Shown here piece after piece: positions 36,129 through 43,023 of a stretch of 43,023 nucleotides of DNA; the stretch's first letter is position 1, and each line of letters begins with the position of its first letter. The notes beneath the pieces are model-generated. The model was not told the DNA's origin. It saw nothing but the letters and a program-made list of their open reading frames with translations, and did not search any database. The translations under genes and the position numbers were made by a program. This stretch comes from Pseudomonadota bacterium (lineage in GTDB: Bacteria > Pseudomonadota > Gammaproteobacteria > Burkholderiales > Nitrosomonadaceae): contig JAFEGA010000026.1 in the NCBI GenBank assembly GCA_018240285.1, positions 1 through 43,023 on the forward strand, in the 5' to 3' direction.

Positions 36129-37301
36129 TTAGGTGCATTGCCATGGCTCGGTTTTGCACACTTCCATCAGGCGGCGCAGTTCGGTGCCTTTTCTGAACAA
36201 TTCGGCATTTTTCAGATGATCGAGATGCTTATTGGCATCGGCAAAACGGCGGCTGGAAAACAACGCATAAGCCAGCGCGTAACGCACATCCTGATCCTCC
36301 AGCAAACCGGTGCGGTACAGGCTGGATTCCATATTGGCCGCGCGCTCAAACTGCTTTAACGCCAGCAGTATGGATAACCGCTGTTTCAGTTTGACTTTCT
36401 GATCGCCGATGCTCTCGTTCAGTGTCAATGCTTTGTGGAACCGCCCCGCACGCCGGTATATTTCCGCCGCTTCTGCTTGCAAAGCCGGATTGAGCAACGC
36501 CGCTTGTTCCAGAATGAATGCCGCCGAGTTCAACTTGCCTTGATCCAGATAGGTGTGCGCCAGCAATTTAGCCACCATTTCATCCTGTGGAAATTTCAAA
36601 CGGGCGACTTCCAGAATATTCAACGCTTCCTGATATTCGCGGCTCAGCCGGAGCGCATTGCCAAACGCAACATAATCGGCGGCGCTGGCGTTGGACCGCT
36701 TCAAATAATCACGGCCCAGCCCGACGGCTTCCTGATAAAGCCCCAGCTCCACGAAATAAAAAACCTTGCGTTTGAGGAAACGTAAATCGGCTGGAAAGGC
36801 TCGCTGACCGTCGTTCAATGCATTGATCGCCGCTTCCGTATCTTTCAGATGCCAGTAGGATTCCGCTTTCAAGCTGATCAAACTCGCTTCTTTGTTAGCA
36901 AGATCCCCGGCCTTGCCGATCGCATTGACGGTATTCCGGTAATCTTTCAGTCCGAAATATACTTGCGCCAGATAGATGAAAATCGACCGGTCTTGCTGGC
37001 CGTTCTTAACCGCTTGCTGCAAACTGTCCCGGGCGGCTTCGAGATCGTTCAACCCCAGATAGGCTAACCCTTGCAGCGTATAAAACCGCGCCAGATCGGT
37101 TTTCTTGTTACCAAGATCGACGCTTTGCAATGCCAGCAACGCGCGGTCGTGATGACCATCTTTCAGCATCACCGCCGCCAGTTCGATAAAGTCGGTGGAC
37201 TGCGCCTTGTTCCCGGCTGCCTGAACGGCGTGTACGTAACAACTCAGCGCGATGGCGGCGTACACAAGGAAGTGAAACGCCCAGTTCGATCGGTTGTTCA
37301 T
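36129..37301 (-). CDS. TPR-repeat protein of the TonB system
   Basis: A 390-residue exported tetratricopeptide protein. From ATG 37301 it begins with a signal peptide or anchor (residues ~6-28, FHFLVYAAIALSCYVHAVQA). About ten degenerate TPR units follow, for example ARFYTLQGLAYLGLNDLEAAR, FIYLAQVYFGLKDYRN and DEMVAKLLAHTYLDQGKLNSAA. The frame runs 15 codons further back into tonB, but the ATG 8 nt past the tonB stop is the natural coupled start. A TPR protein is a regular last member of TonB2/TonB3-type clusters with TtpC in Vibrio and relatives. It probably scaffolds the periplasmic complex. Confidence 0.8.
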   Translation of the reverse strand: MNNRSNWAFHFLVYAAIALSCYVHAVQAAGNKAQSTDFIELAAVMLKDGHHDRALLALQSVDLGNKKTDLARFYTLQGLAYLGLNDLEAARDSLQQAVKNGQQDRSIFIYLAQVYFGLKDYRNTVNAIGKAGDLANKEASLISLKAESYWHLKDTEAAINALNDGQRAFPADLRFLKRKVFYFVELGLYQEAVGLGRDYLKRSNASAADYVAFGNALRLSREYQEALNILEVARLKFPQDEMVAKLLAHTYLDQGKLNSAAFILEQAALLNPALQAEAAEIYRRAGRFHKALTLNESIGDQKVKLKQRLSILLALKQFERAANMESSLYRTGLLEDQDVRYALAYALFSSRRFADANKHLDHLKNAELFRKGTELRRLMEVCKTEPWQCT

Positions 37302-37309
37302 ATCACACA

Positions 37310-37954
37310 TCAAGACAAATCGAAGCGAATTTTCTGTTTCGCCCAAACCCGTACCGTTTCGCCTTTATACTTGGCCGGTTCGAAATGCCAGCTGCGAATA
37401 CCCTGCAAAGCCGACGCATCGAAGATGCCCGACGGATTGGACTCCAGCACTTGGACTTGATTGACAGAACCATCCGTTTCCACCAGTACCGACAGAACAA
37501 CATACCCCTTGACGCCATTCTTCTTGGCTGCCGGAGGATATTTGAACGATCCGCGCGCCACTGGTTTTGGCGGCACATCCACCAGATCGGCGGTCATGAC
37601 CGCATTACCGGTTTTGCCCAGCAAGCTGTCGTCCATATTCCTGCCAGCACCGCCATCCAGTCCCAGCAAGCCCAGATCAATGCCCGACAAGGAGGTATCC
37701 AATCCTTTGAAAGGTGCTGGCGCTTGCGGACGGGCCGTTTGTTTCTTGGGTTCCGCTTTCTTGATTTCGCGCTTTGGTTCCGGCTTTATTTCCCGCGTCA
37801 TGGCAATTTCAGTCACTTCCTGAGGAACCGGTTTTTCCGCTTTCCCCATGTACTTGTTCATCCACAAGATCATTCCGAAAACCAGAATCACGCCAAACAC
37901 CATCGATACAAAACCTGCCGCATGCCGATTTAAATTCATCATCTTCATTTGCAT
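37310..37954 (-). CDS. tonB: TonB energy transducer
   Basis: A 214-residue TonB. A single N-terminal membrane anchor (residues ~13-33, GFVSMVFGVILVFGMILWM) precedes a Pro/Lys/Glu-rich spacer (EIKPEPKREIKKAEPKKQ). The C-terminal domain has YPPAAKKNGVKGYVVLSVLVETDGSVNQVQVLESNPSGIFDASALQGIRSW in family order. The anchor lacks the typical SxxxH motif at the usual place; N-R-H lies just before it. It is short, as TonB2-type proteins are. Its ATG overlaps the exbD stop by one base (TAATG). It passes energy from ExbB-ExbD to the receptor at 32775-35975. Confidence 0.85.
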   Translation of the reverse strand: MQMKMMNLNRHAAGFVSMVFGVILVFGMILWMNKYMGKAEKPVPQEVTEIAMTREIKPEPKREIKKAEPKKQTARPQAPAPFKGLDTSLSGIDLGLLGLDGGAGRNMDDSLLGKTGNAVMTADLVDVPPKPVARGSFKYPPAAKKNGVKGYVVLSVLVETDGSVNQVQVLESNPSGIFDASALQGIRSWHFEPAKYKGETVRVWAKQKIRFDLS

Positions 37955-38358
37955 TACCCCGCTTCTTTTTTCGTTGCAATTCCCACGCTCTCGGCGCCTG
38001 CCAGCCGCGCCTGATCCACGACCTCAACCAATCTTCCCGCCGGAACACCTTCATCTGTGACCACCAGCACTACTTTACTGGAGGCGTTATTCAGCAGATC
38101 GCGCAGCTTGCTCTGTATCAGCCACAAACGTATCGGCTCGCCATCCAAATAGGTATCGCCACTACGGTCGATAAACAGCCGAATGGCTTTGCTCGATGCG
38201 GTCACGGCGCTACTTGCCTTAGGTCGTTCCAGCTCCAGTTTCATGTCTTTCACAAACGATGCTGTCACCATAAAAAAGATCAGCAGGATGAACACCATAT
38301 CAATCATCGGTGTCAGATCAATCGCCGCTTCCGCTTCAGGTGGCTCACTATTTCTCAT
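37954..38358 (-). CDS. exbD: ExbD/TolR proton-channel subunit
   Basis: A 134-residue ExbD. The transmembrane helix LTPMIDMVFILLIFFMVTASF (~15-35) carries the essential Asp at D20. The periplasmic domain ends with SSKVVLVVTDEGVPAGRLVEVVDQARLAGAESVGIATKK, the ExbD/TolR fold. It is 21 bp downstream of exbB and overlaps tonB by one base. With ExbB it uses the proton gradient to drive TonB. Confidence 0.92.
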   Translation of the reverse strand: MRNSEPPEAEAAIDLTPMIDMVFILLIFFMVTASFVKDMKLELERPKASSAVTASSKAIRLFIDRSGDTYLDGEPIRLWLIQSKLRDLLNNASSKVVLVVTDEGVPAGRLVEVVDQARLAGAESVGIATKKEAG

Positions 38359-38379
38359 AACGCATTACCTATCTTTCAT

Positions 38380-38973
38380 TCAATGTTGATGACACAGCAG
38401 ATCCTTGACTTGAGAAAGATCTTGCGCTATCTGCTGCTGTTTCCGGTTGAGGAAGCTGTTGGCCAGAACACCTGGAACCGCCACCGTCAATCCCATTTGC
38501 GTCGTGAATAACGCTTCCGCAATTCCACCGGCGATACCGCCGGACTGCGAATGCACGGTCATCGTCGACAGCGACTGGAATGTTTCGATCATCCCGGTGA
38601 CCGTTCCCAGCAATCCGAGCAAAGGCGCAATCAGAACGGTCACGCGCGTTAGCGAAGAAAATCGTGCAATTTCCCTTTCATAGTCATAAAACGCTGCGTC
38701 CAGATGACGTCTAAGGTTCACGACGCCACGCCGTTTTAACCCGATTCCTTGCTTGACCGCCCTTGCCACGATGCTTCTGGCCTGCCTGCCGCCGTCTTCC
38801 TGGTAATATTTCAGCAGATCGCGCACACCCATCAATTTGGGTTCCTTCATGATCCAGAACCGGTACCCTATGCCATACCACAGCAATAAAACACTCAGCA
38901 CCAGCGGTGGCATGACAATGCCCCCGATCACAAACAACTCGTTAATCCATATCACCAGTTCAGCAAAAGTCAT
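38380..38973 (-). CDS. exbB: ExbB/TolQ proton-channel subunit
   Basis: A 197-residue MotA/TolQ/ExbB protein starting MTFAELVIWINELFVIGG. It has three membrane spans: ~14-34, the span after SSLTRVTVLIAPLLGLLGTVTGMIETF (~108-130) and ~145-170 (GGIAEALFTTQMGLTVAVPGVLANSFL). The open frame extends 28 codons upstream into the preceding gene, but the ATG at 38973 lies one base past the TtpC stop and begins the conserved protein. It forms the energising complex with ExbD and TonB. It is a second, shorter ExbB beside the TtpC-like one, as in the Vibrio TonB2 system. Confidence 0.88.
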   Translation of the reverse strand: MTFAELVIWINELFVIGGIVMPPLVLSVLLLWYGIGYRFWIMKEPKLMGVRDLLKYYQEDGGRQARSIVARAVKQGIGLKRRGVVNLRRHLDAAFYDYEREIARFSSLTRVTVLIAPLLGLLGTVTGMIETFQSLSTMTVHSQSGGIAGGIAEALFTTQMGLTVAVPGVLANSFLNRKQQQIAQDLSQVKDLLCHQH

Positions 38974-38974
38974 A

Positions 38975-40483
38975 TCAGGAATTCGCAAACACCAAGCCGT
39001 TCTCATCCATAGGCACAATCGGTGCGGAAGATTCCGCTGCCTCATCGTGCCCGCCACCCAGAAACACGTTTACAATCCGAAGCGCCGCATGTTCCATGTC
39101 ACGCTTGATATTTCTCGCCCAAGTTGTTAATAAAGATCCCAGTAACAAGGTCGGAATGGCGACCACCAATCCCAACTCGGTCGTCACCAAGGCAATGGCG
39201 ATACCCTCGGATAACAATCTTGGATCGCTGGTGCCAAACTGGGTAATCGAATCGAACGTTTCAATCATCCCGGTGACCGTTCCCAGAAGACCGAGCAGAG
39301 GAGCGACCGATGCGATCACCAGAATGGCCGCACCAAAGCGGTCCAGCGGTCCTGATTCCTGCAGGATGGCTTCGTATACAATGCCTTCCATATGGTCACG
39401 GTCATCTTTCAAGTGCCGCAAGGTGTACAACAAAACACGCCCGATTGCCGAGGTGGAACTATCTTCACAGCTTTTTTTAGCCGCATCCAGATCACCCGCC
39501 GCAAGCTGCTGCAAGATTTGATCGGATAATTGTTGGGTATCGGCGCTATTGGCGCGCAGCAAATAAGCCCGGATCAGGACAAAGAAACCGCCGATCACAC
39601 CGAGAATCACGATCACCCACCCGATCGGCCCACCCGAATCGACATGTTCAAGCAAAGTTTGCTCATGCGCATCTTCAACAGCCGTCGAGCGTGACTCGAA
39701 CAAGTACAATTGCAGGAAATCGGGTTGCTGGTTTTGGCTCAAGGCAACCGCACTTTCCGTGCCACCGGCCTTCCAGATTTTGAACTCGCCGCCACCCGCG
39801 GGTGCCAGGCTGCCGCTGCCGTCGTCACTAATCCCGTAAGCCGCGATATTGCCCATGGACAGTAGGGTTCCCTGCACTTGCTTGCCATTCACCAGATAAA
39901 ATTTTCCCGGCTTGGTCTTGATGGCTCCCAGTCCTTGCAACAAAGGTATCGCCTGCTTGAACAAAAATTCGATCTTGGCCTGATCATTGCCTTTGCCATC
40001 CGCAATGGCGGCAGGCACTTCAATGCCGTGATCCTTCAGTGTGGCTACCGCCTGCAGGAAGGTAGTCTCGAGCGCATCGTTGCGCTCCGTAACAGCCGCT
40101 TCCTTGCGTTCCGCTTCGGATAGCTGTGCGGTCATTTGATCGATTTTTGCCGAACGGTCGACTGAGCTGCGCTCCAGCGCGTTAATTTTTGCGCTAAGCG
40201 CCTGTTCCTCGCGCACCGCCGAAGACTGGTATGTCTTCAGGCGCTCGCTTAACTCACGCTTCTGTGCTTCCAGAAAAGCATGCTCGCGCTTATAAGCGGT
40301 CTCCAGACTCACGGTTTCCTGTTTCGATGAACCGGATTTCTTTGCAGGTGCAGCTTCGGGTTTATCTTCCGGTGCGGACACCGGCACGTCTTCAGCCGTT
40401 GCCGCAGTTTTATTTTCCTTATCCTTGGCGTACGCGGTGCCAACTAGCGCCATTAATGCCAGCATCAATAATAATTTCTTCAT
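38975..40483 (-). CDS. TtpC-like long MotA/TolQ/ExbB family protein
   Basis: A 502-residue protein: signal peptide 1-19 (LLLMLALMALVGTAYA), then a long Lys/Glu/Gln-rich coiled coil (~50-145, SLETAYKREHAFLEAQKREL) and a periplasmic globular part (~170-275). A C-terminal ExbB-like domain has spans at ~288-308 (GWVIVILGVIGGFFVLIRAY), ~395-420 (APLLGLLGTVTGMIETF) and ~435-460. This is the layout of TtpC, the fourth component of Vibrio TonB2/TonB3 systems. Its ATG overlaps the DUF3450 stop by 4 bp (ATGA). It is unusual in having both this and a normal ExbB. Confidence 0.82.
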   Translation of the reverse strand: MKKLLLMLALMALVGTAYAKDKENKTAATAEDVPVSAPEDKPEAAPAKKSGSSKQETVSLETAYKREHAFLEAQKRELSERLKTYQSSAVREEQALSAKINALERSSVDRSAKIDQMTAQLSEAERKEAAVTERNDALETTFLQAVATLKDHGIEVPAAIADGKGNDQAKIEFLFKQAIPLLQGLGAIKTKPGKFYLVNGKQVQGTLLSMGNIAAYGISDDGSGSLAPAGGGEFKIWKAGGTESAVALSQNQQPDFLQLYLFESRSTAVEDAHEQTLLEHVDSGGPIGWVIVILGVIGGFFVLIRAYLLRANSADTQQLSDQILQQLAAGDLDAAKKSCEDSSTSAIGRVLLYTLRHLKDDRDHMEGIVYEAILQESGPLDRFGAAILVIASVAPLLGLLGTVTGMIETFDSITQFGTSDPRLLSEGIAIALVTTELGLVVAIPTLLLGSLLTTWARNIKRDMEHAALRIVNVFLGGGHDEAAESSAPIVPMDENGLVFANS

Positions 40484-41247
40484 TTTCTCAACGGATTGGG
40501 TAGTTCGAAATAACCTTGGCGTATCTGTTTCTTCAGAGAATCGAATAGCATTTTGATGCGCTCAATTTCGTGCGTTTCATCAACGGTTTCGTATTTCCAT
40601 TCCCCTGTCGCCAGGCGCTTCGCCATGCCGGCCCGGTTATCCTTGGTTTGAAAAAAAAGAAACACCGTGCCGAGCTTCGCAATGTCCACCAGAATTTTTT
40701 CACCGTTCAACAAGATGGTTTGCTGGTAGATTCCATTTTCCTTGCTCAGGCGTATTTCATCTTCGATCAACGACCACGCCTGGTTTGCCGCCTTGCTAGG
40801 ATCGATCAACCGATGATTGATACTTCTTTCCAGATCTTCGATCGCCTTGATGCGATCTTCCATTTTGAACGGGAAACCCAATTGAATATGCCGCTTATAA
40901 TCCCCCAATACCGCCAGCAAGACCGGTTTGAGCGTTTCCCCCGATTGTTCAGCTTTTTGGGTGTTTTCGGATAACTTACCGATGGAATGCTGCAGTTTCT
41001 CGATGCTGAGCTTCTGGCGGCGTTCTTCGACACTCAAATCCGCCAATTGCGAATTGAGCGCCGCCATTTTGCTGCCGTGCTTTTCCTTTTCGATATCTAA
41101 CTGCGACTGCAACGTCTCGACCTCACCGCGGATTTTGGCCAGCGATTTCGCCAGATTCTCAATGCTGCTTGCCGCCGCCGGCATTGCCGCCATCAGCAGC
41201 AACGAACCGCTCAGCGCCATGATTTGTTTTGATAACCGAATACCCAT
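40480..41247 (-). CDS. DUF3450 periplasmic coiled-coil protein
   Basis: A 255-residue exported protein. From ATG 41247, with AGGGA ~6 nt upstream, it starts with a signal peptide (MGIRLSKQIMALSGSLLLMAAMPAAAS, ~26 residues). A long coiled coil follows (ENLAKSLAKIRGEVETLQSQL and on to ~110), then the DUF3450 segments VLAVLGDYKRHIQLGFPFKMEDR and FLFFQTKDNRAGMAKRLATGEW. DUF3450 genes regularly precede ttpC-exbB-exbD-tonB in gammaproteobacterial clusters; their function is undefined. It overlaps the TtpC start by ATGA. It is the first gene of the operon and has a Pho-box-like promoter. Confidence 0.8.
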   Translation of the reverse strand: MGIRLSKQIMALSGSLLLMAAMPAAASSIENLAKSLAKIRGEVETLQSQLDIEKEKHGSKMAALNSQLADLSVEERRQKLSIEKLQHSIGKLSENTQKAEQSGETLKPVLLAVLGDYKRHIQLGFPFKMEDRIKAIEDLERSINHRLIDPSKAANQAWSLIEDEIRLSKENGIYQQTILLNGEKILVDIAKLGTVFLFFQTKDNRAGMAKRLATGEWKYETVDETHEIERIKMLFDSLKKQIRQGYFELPNPLRK

Positions 41248-41272
41248 ACATCCCTCATTAAAGATGCCGTGC

Positions 41273-41306
41273 ATACTACAAGCCGGATATTTCACTTTCA
41301 TGACAG
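41273..41306 (-). promoter_or_regulatory. Pho-box-like promoter of the TonB-system operon
   Basis: On the minus strand CTGTCATGAAAGTGAAAT (41306-41289) has a perfect CTGTCAT, a 4-nt spacer GAAA and a weaker second half (4/7). After exactly 10 nt comes TAGTAT (41278-41273). The DUF3450 ATG lies 25 nt past that. The arrangement equals E. coli PhoB-activated promoters. Confidence 0.5.
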
Positions 41307-41410
41307 TTCGATGTCATTTCATGTAGCGTGCAGGAATGGAATGAACTCGTAACGCGCCGTAAATCACGATTTCCCGCGCCGGTTTGCCAAGCACACTGGG
41401 AGTGCTCCGC

Positions 41411-41444
41411 TTGTCATGAAACTTTTATATTGCGCCGCTAAGAT
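41411..41444 (+). promoter_or_regulatory. Pho-box-like promoter of psiE
   Basis: TTGTCATGAAACTTTTAT (41411-41428) is a 7-4-7 repeat matching CTGTCAT in 6/7 and 5/7, with spacer GAAA. Ten nt later TAAGAT (41439-41444) serves as a -10-like hexamer. psiE of E. coli is a phosphate-starvation-induced gene, which supports reading this as a Pho box. Confidence 0.55.
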
Positions 41445-41478
41445 GGCGGTCCATGCGAAGTCACAGAGGAGAAAACAG

Positions 41479-41925
41479 ATGATCAATCAATCGATTGCCA
41501 AAGAGAAAAGCGTTTTTTTATTGACCAGCAGCGATTGGCATGCGCGCACGATTCAATTCATCGTGGGTATTTTGATGCTGGCGCTGTACGTATGGATTGC
41601 CGCGGGCGTACTGAATTTATTGTTCAATCTGCCGGAGATTCTGAAGAATGGGTGGGCGCAAATCGCCGAACATATCATCGTCGACATCGTGCTGATTCTG
41701 GCGATACTCGAACTGATCCGTATTCTGCAATCCTACCTGTCGGTCGGACGCGTCAAGGTTACGTTCATTCTGGACGTGGCCCTGGTGGTGCTGATCGGTG
41801 AACTGATCGGCCTGTGGTACAAAGACTATACGACAACCGAAGTCGGCCTTCACATCGCCGCCATCACGATGCTGATCTTGCTTCGGATCGTATCGATCCG
41901 ATTTTCGCCGAATGTGGTTGATTAA
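41479..41925 (+). CDS. psiE: PsiE-family phosphate-starvation-inducible membrane protein
   Basis: A 148-residue inner-membrane protein. Four predicted spans lie at ~25-50 (TIQFIVGILMLALYVWIAAGVLNLLF), ~62-85 (HIIVDIVLILAILELIRIL), ~90-112 (TFILDVALVVLIGELIGLW) and ~118-138 (VGLHIAAITMLILLRIVSI). The EHIIVDIVLILAILELIR segment matches the PsiE family. AGAGGAG lies 7-8 nt upstream of ATG 41479; the frame extends back to 41416 but without an RBS. It is divergent from the TonB operon. The molecular role of PsiE is unknown; its E. coli relative is PhoB controlled. Confidence 0.8.
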   Translation: MINQSIAKEKSVFLLTSSDWHARTIQFIVGILMLALYVWIAAGVLNLLFNLPEILKNGWAQIAEHIIVDIVLILAILELIRILQSYLSVGRVKVTFILDVALVVLIGELIGLWYKDYTTTEVGLHIAAITMLILLRIVSIRFSPNVVD

Positions 41926-42019
41926 GCTGGGTCGTACGCATCAGCTATTTTGAGAAACAGGTGTCTTAAGTGTATTCGGATTAAGTGATTGAAACACATG
42001 CGCGAGTTGATGTTCGAGA

Positions 42020-42136
42020 TCACCGTATGCAAATGATTCTGAAGTTGGAGTCTAACTCCACATCCTCAAAGAAAATGATGTTCACGAAGTAAAGAGCTCC
42101 ACTATCCTGCAGCGCCAACAACTTAGCCAAGTCCAT
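42020..42136 (-). CDS. Possible small ORF (38 residues)
   Basis: A short frame beginning MDLAKLLALQDSGALYFVN and ending SNFRIICIR, with amphipathic and acidic character that looks like coding sequence. I do not recognise it, and no good RBS precedes the ATG. It may be the 5' fragment of a lost gene in this 316-bp gap (41926-42241), where I see nothing else but the inverted repeat at 42203-42229. Confidence 0.25.
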   Translation of the reverse strand: MDLAKLLALQDSGALYFVNIIFFEDVELDSNFRIICIR

Positions 42137-42202
42137 AACCGCCGAAGCACTATATCTTCCGACGGTTCAATAAGGTTTAAATGTGATGCGTACATGTTGA
42201 GG

Positions 42203-42229
42203 CCCTAACACATAGTTAACCTGTTAGGG
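42203..42229. other. 8-bp inverted repeat downstream of the PIN gene
   Basis: CCCTAACA (42203-42210) and TGTTAGGG (42222-42229) flank an 11-nt loop, 12 bp past the PIN gene's stop on the minus strand. It could be a transcript-end hairpin, but no T-run follows. Confidence 0.35.
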
Positions 42230-42241
42230 TTCAACGCTCTG

Positions 42242-42661
42242 TTAGCGATACAACATTTGAATTCCGCGTTTATCGCAGACATCATAGAAATCGGATGGAT
42301 TAAAGCCAACAAAAGCATCAATAGAGAGCGAAGTATCTCCAATCATGGATCTTATTACATGGTCAACTAAGCTAAAAGAATGTTTGGTATTTTCTAGGAC
42401 GTAAGTCAATGATGCTATGCGGTAGGGCTCATCATCTATTAGCACTGTAGTAGGCTGTTCAAGGATTTTTTTAAACTTCATAATATGTTCGCTACGACGG
42501 ATCCTTCTTGTGTTTATAGCTTCATATAGTGTAGGCCAGGGAACAAGCAACTTGTGAACTTTAATATCTTCTGCAAGAATTTGAGCTTCCTCATGATAGC
42601 TATCTCTAGCGTCAAAAAGGGCGTACCAGTACCCTGAGTCCGCTATAACATTTTTAGACAT
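42242..42661 (-). CDS. PIN-domain protein (probable nuclease)
   Basis: A 139-residue PIN-domain-like protein. VIADSGYWYALFDARDSYHEEA supplies the first acidic residue (D8) and the small-protein PIN start. E47 lies in TLYEAINTRR, D100 in FSLVDHVI, and the final block is AFVGFNPSDF (D124), giving a recognisable D-E-D-(N/D) set. PIN proteins are metal-dependent RNases, often toxins. Its ATG overlaps the stop of the upstream 106-residue gene by one base (TAATG), so the two are made together. The low GC suggests acquisition by transfer. Toxin role is inference from this arrangement. Confidence 0.7.
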   Translation of the reverse strand: MSKNVIADSGYWYALFDARDSYHEEAQILAEDIKVHKLLVPWPTLYEAINTRRIRRSEHIMKFKKILEQPTTVLIDDEPYRIASLTYVLENTKHSFSLVDHVIRSMIGDTSLSIDAFVGFNPSDFYDVCDKRGIQMLYR

Positions 42662-42981
42662 TAAAGATCGTCCTCTGTCAGAGCGTCACCGTAGCCTTCC
42701 CAAGGTGAAGCTTTGCGCTTGCCAAAAATAAATTGCCCTTTAGTTGTTCCATCTTCAATTTTAAATATTATATAAACTCTATCTGTTTTTGCGAAATTTA
42801 CACAGGACGCCAACTCTTTTTTCAGCTTCTCAGCAAGCTTTTCATCTTGAGAAAGTTCATATTTTAAATATGCGACACTATCTCCGCACTCTTTAGCTTT
42901 GTGATTATCTAGCCAAGCATACAAGCTCGGATAGTCGCCCTTAACGCCAAGATCGTAAGAAATCCATACTGATTTATACAT
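42661..42981 (-). CDS. Unknown 106-residue partner of the PIN protein
   Basis: A protein I do not recognise, starting MYKSVWISYDLGVKGDYPSLY. It appears to be one small alpha/beta domain: two beta strands (KSVWISYDL; DRVYIIFKIEDGTTKGQFIFG) around helical segments (DEKLAEKLKKELASCV). No HTH, AbrB or other usual antitoxin fold is evident. It is immediately upstream of the PIN gene with a one-base overlap, the position of an antitoxin or regulator. The RBS is weak (AAAGGT). Confidence 0.6.
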   Translation of the reverse strand: MYKSVWISYDLGVKGDYPSLYAWLDNHKAKECGDSVAYLKYELSQDEKLAEKLKKELASCVNFAKTDRVYIIFKIEDGTTKGQFIFGKRKASPWEGYGDALTEDDL

Positions 42982-43023
42982 GTTATTACCTTTTATTTTA
43001 GATGTAAGAATTCCTAGCGTTGT

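Noticed and set aside
42185..42245. Integron attC-like site: GTTAGGG and CCCTAAC near the end of the PIN gene
   Set aside because: The perfect inverted repeat is only 27 bp with an 11-nt loop, and no second pair of inner boxes at attC spacing is present; no integrase is visible.
1..43023. CRISPR array, tRNA or rRNA genes
   Set aside because: No regularly spaced repeats, no cloverleaf and no conserved rRNA segments were seen on either strand.

Overview
The window looks like a chromosomal segment of a betaproteobacterium, most plausibly a Nitrosomonas-like ammonia oxidiser. That is an inference from gene content and protein style: a complete glycogen pathway, a carboxysome/SbtB-type PII-like protein, and scattered small palindromic repeats. 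No rRNA, tRNA or other phylogenetic marker is present, so the assignment is tentative. There is no CRISPR array, no complete IS transposase and no prophage.

Layout. Positions 1-5.2 kb hold a decayed DsbA-like gene and its intact paralogue, a DUF6279 lipoprotein, a PII-like protein with a 66-residue single-span membrane protein, a LysR regulator and a possible PD-(D/E)XK-type protein whose 3' end looks frameshifted. Positions 5.2-7.7 kb hold two small secreted proteins, a 140-bp MITE, and a HerA/DUF853 ATPase whose stop codon lies at the MITE edge.

Positions 7.9-29.8 kb form a glycogen region: glucokinase and short-type glycogen phosphorylase, then (after an unrelated DevBCA/OMF-type export operon on the other strand) a ROK sugar kinase, branching enzyme (glgB, minus) divergent from glgC, two GH57 enzymes, pgi and glgA. 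Together they allow Glc-1-P to ADP-Glc to alpha-1,4-glucan to branched glycogen, and the return path through phosphorolysis, GH57 trimming or transfer, glucose phosphorylation and isomerisation. glgC carries a 105-bp hairpin-rich insertion that keeps the reading frame. Between the ROK gene and glgB are a palindromic repeat, a broken DUF4143-type ATPase and two small unknown genes.

Positions 29.8-41.3 kb hold a 246-bp MITE with a perfect CTAA target duplication, then a minus-strand TonB2-type uptake system: DUF3450, TtpC-like, ExbB, ExbD, TonB, TPR, a 1066-residue TonB-dependent receptor, a DUF2845 protein and a secreted repeat-rich 532-residue protein. A divergent psiE gene follows. psiE, the DUF3450 operon and the secreted-protein gene each have a Pho-box-like 7-4-7 sequence placed exactly 10 nt upstream of a TANNAT/TAGATT-type -10, which suggests (inference) that the uptake system belongs to the phosphate-starvation regulon. 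The right end (42.2-43.0 kb) is a two-gene module of an unknown 106-residue protein and a PIN-domain protein.
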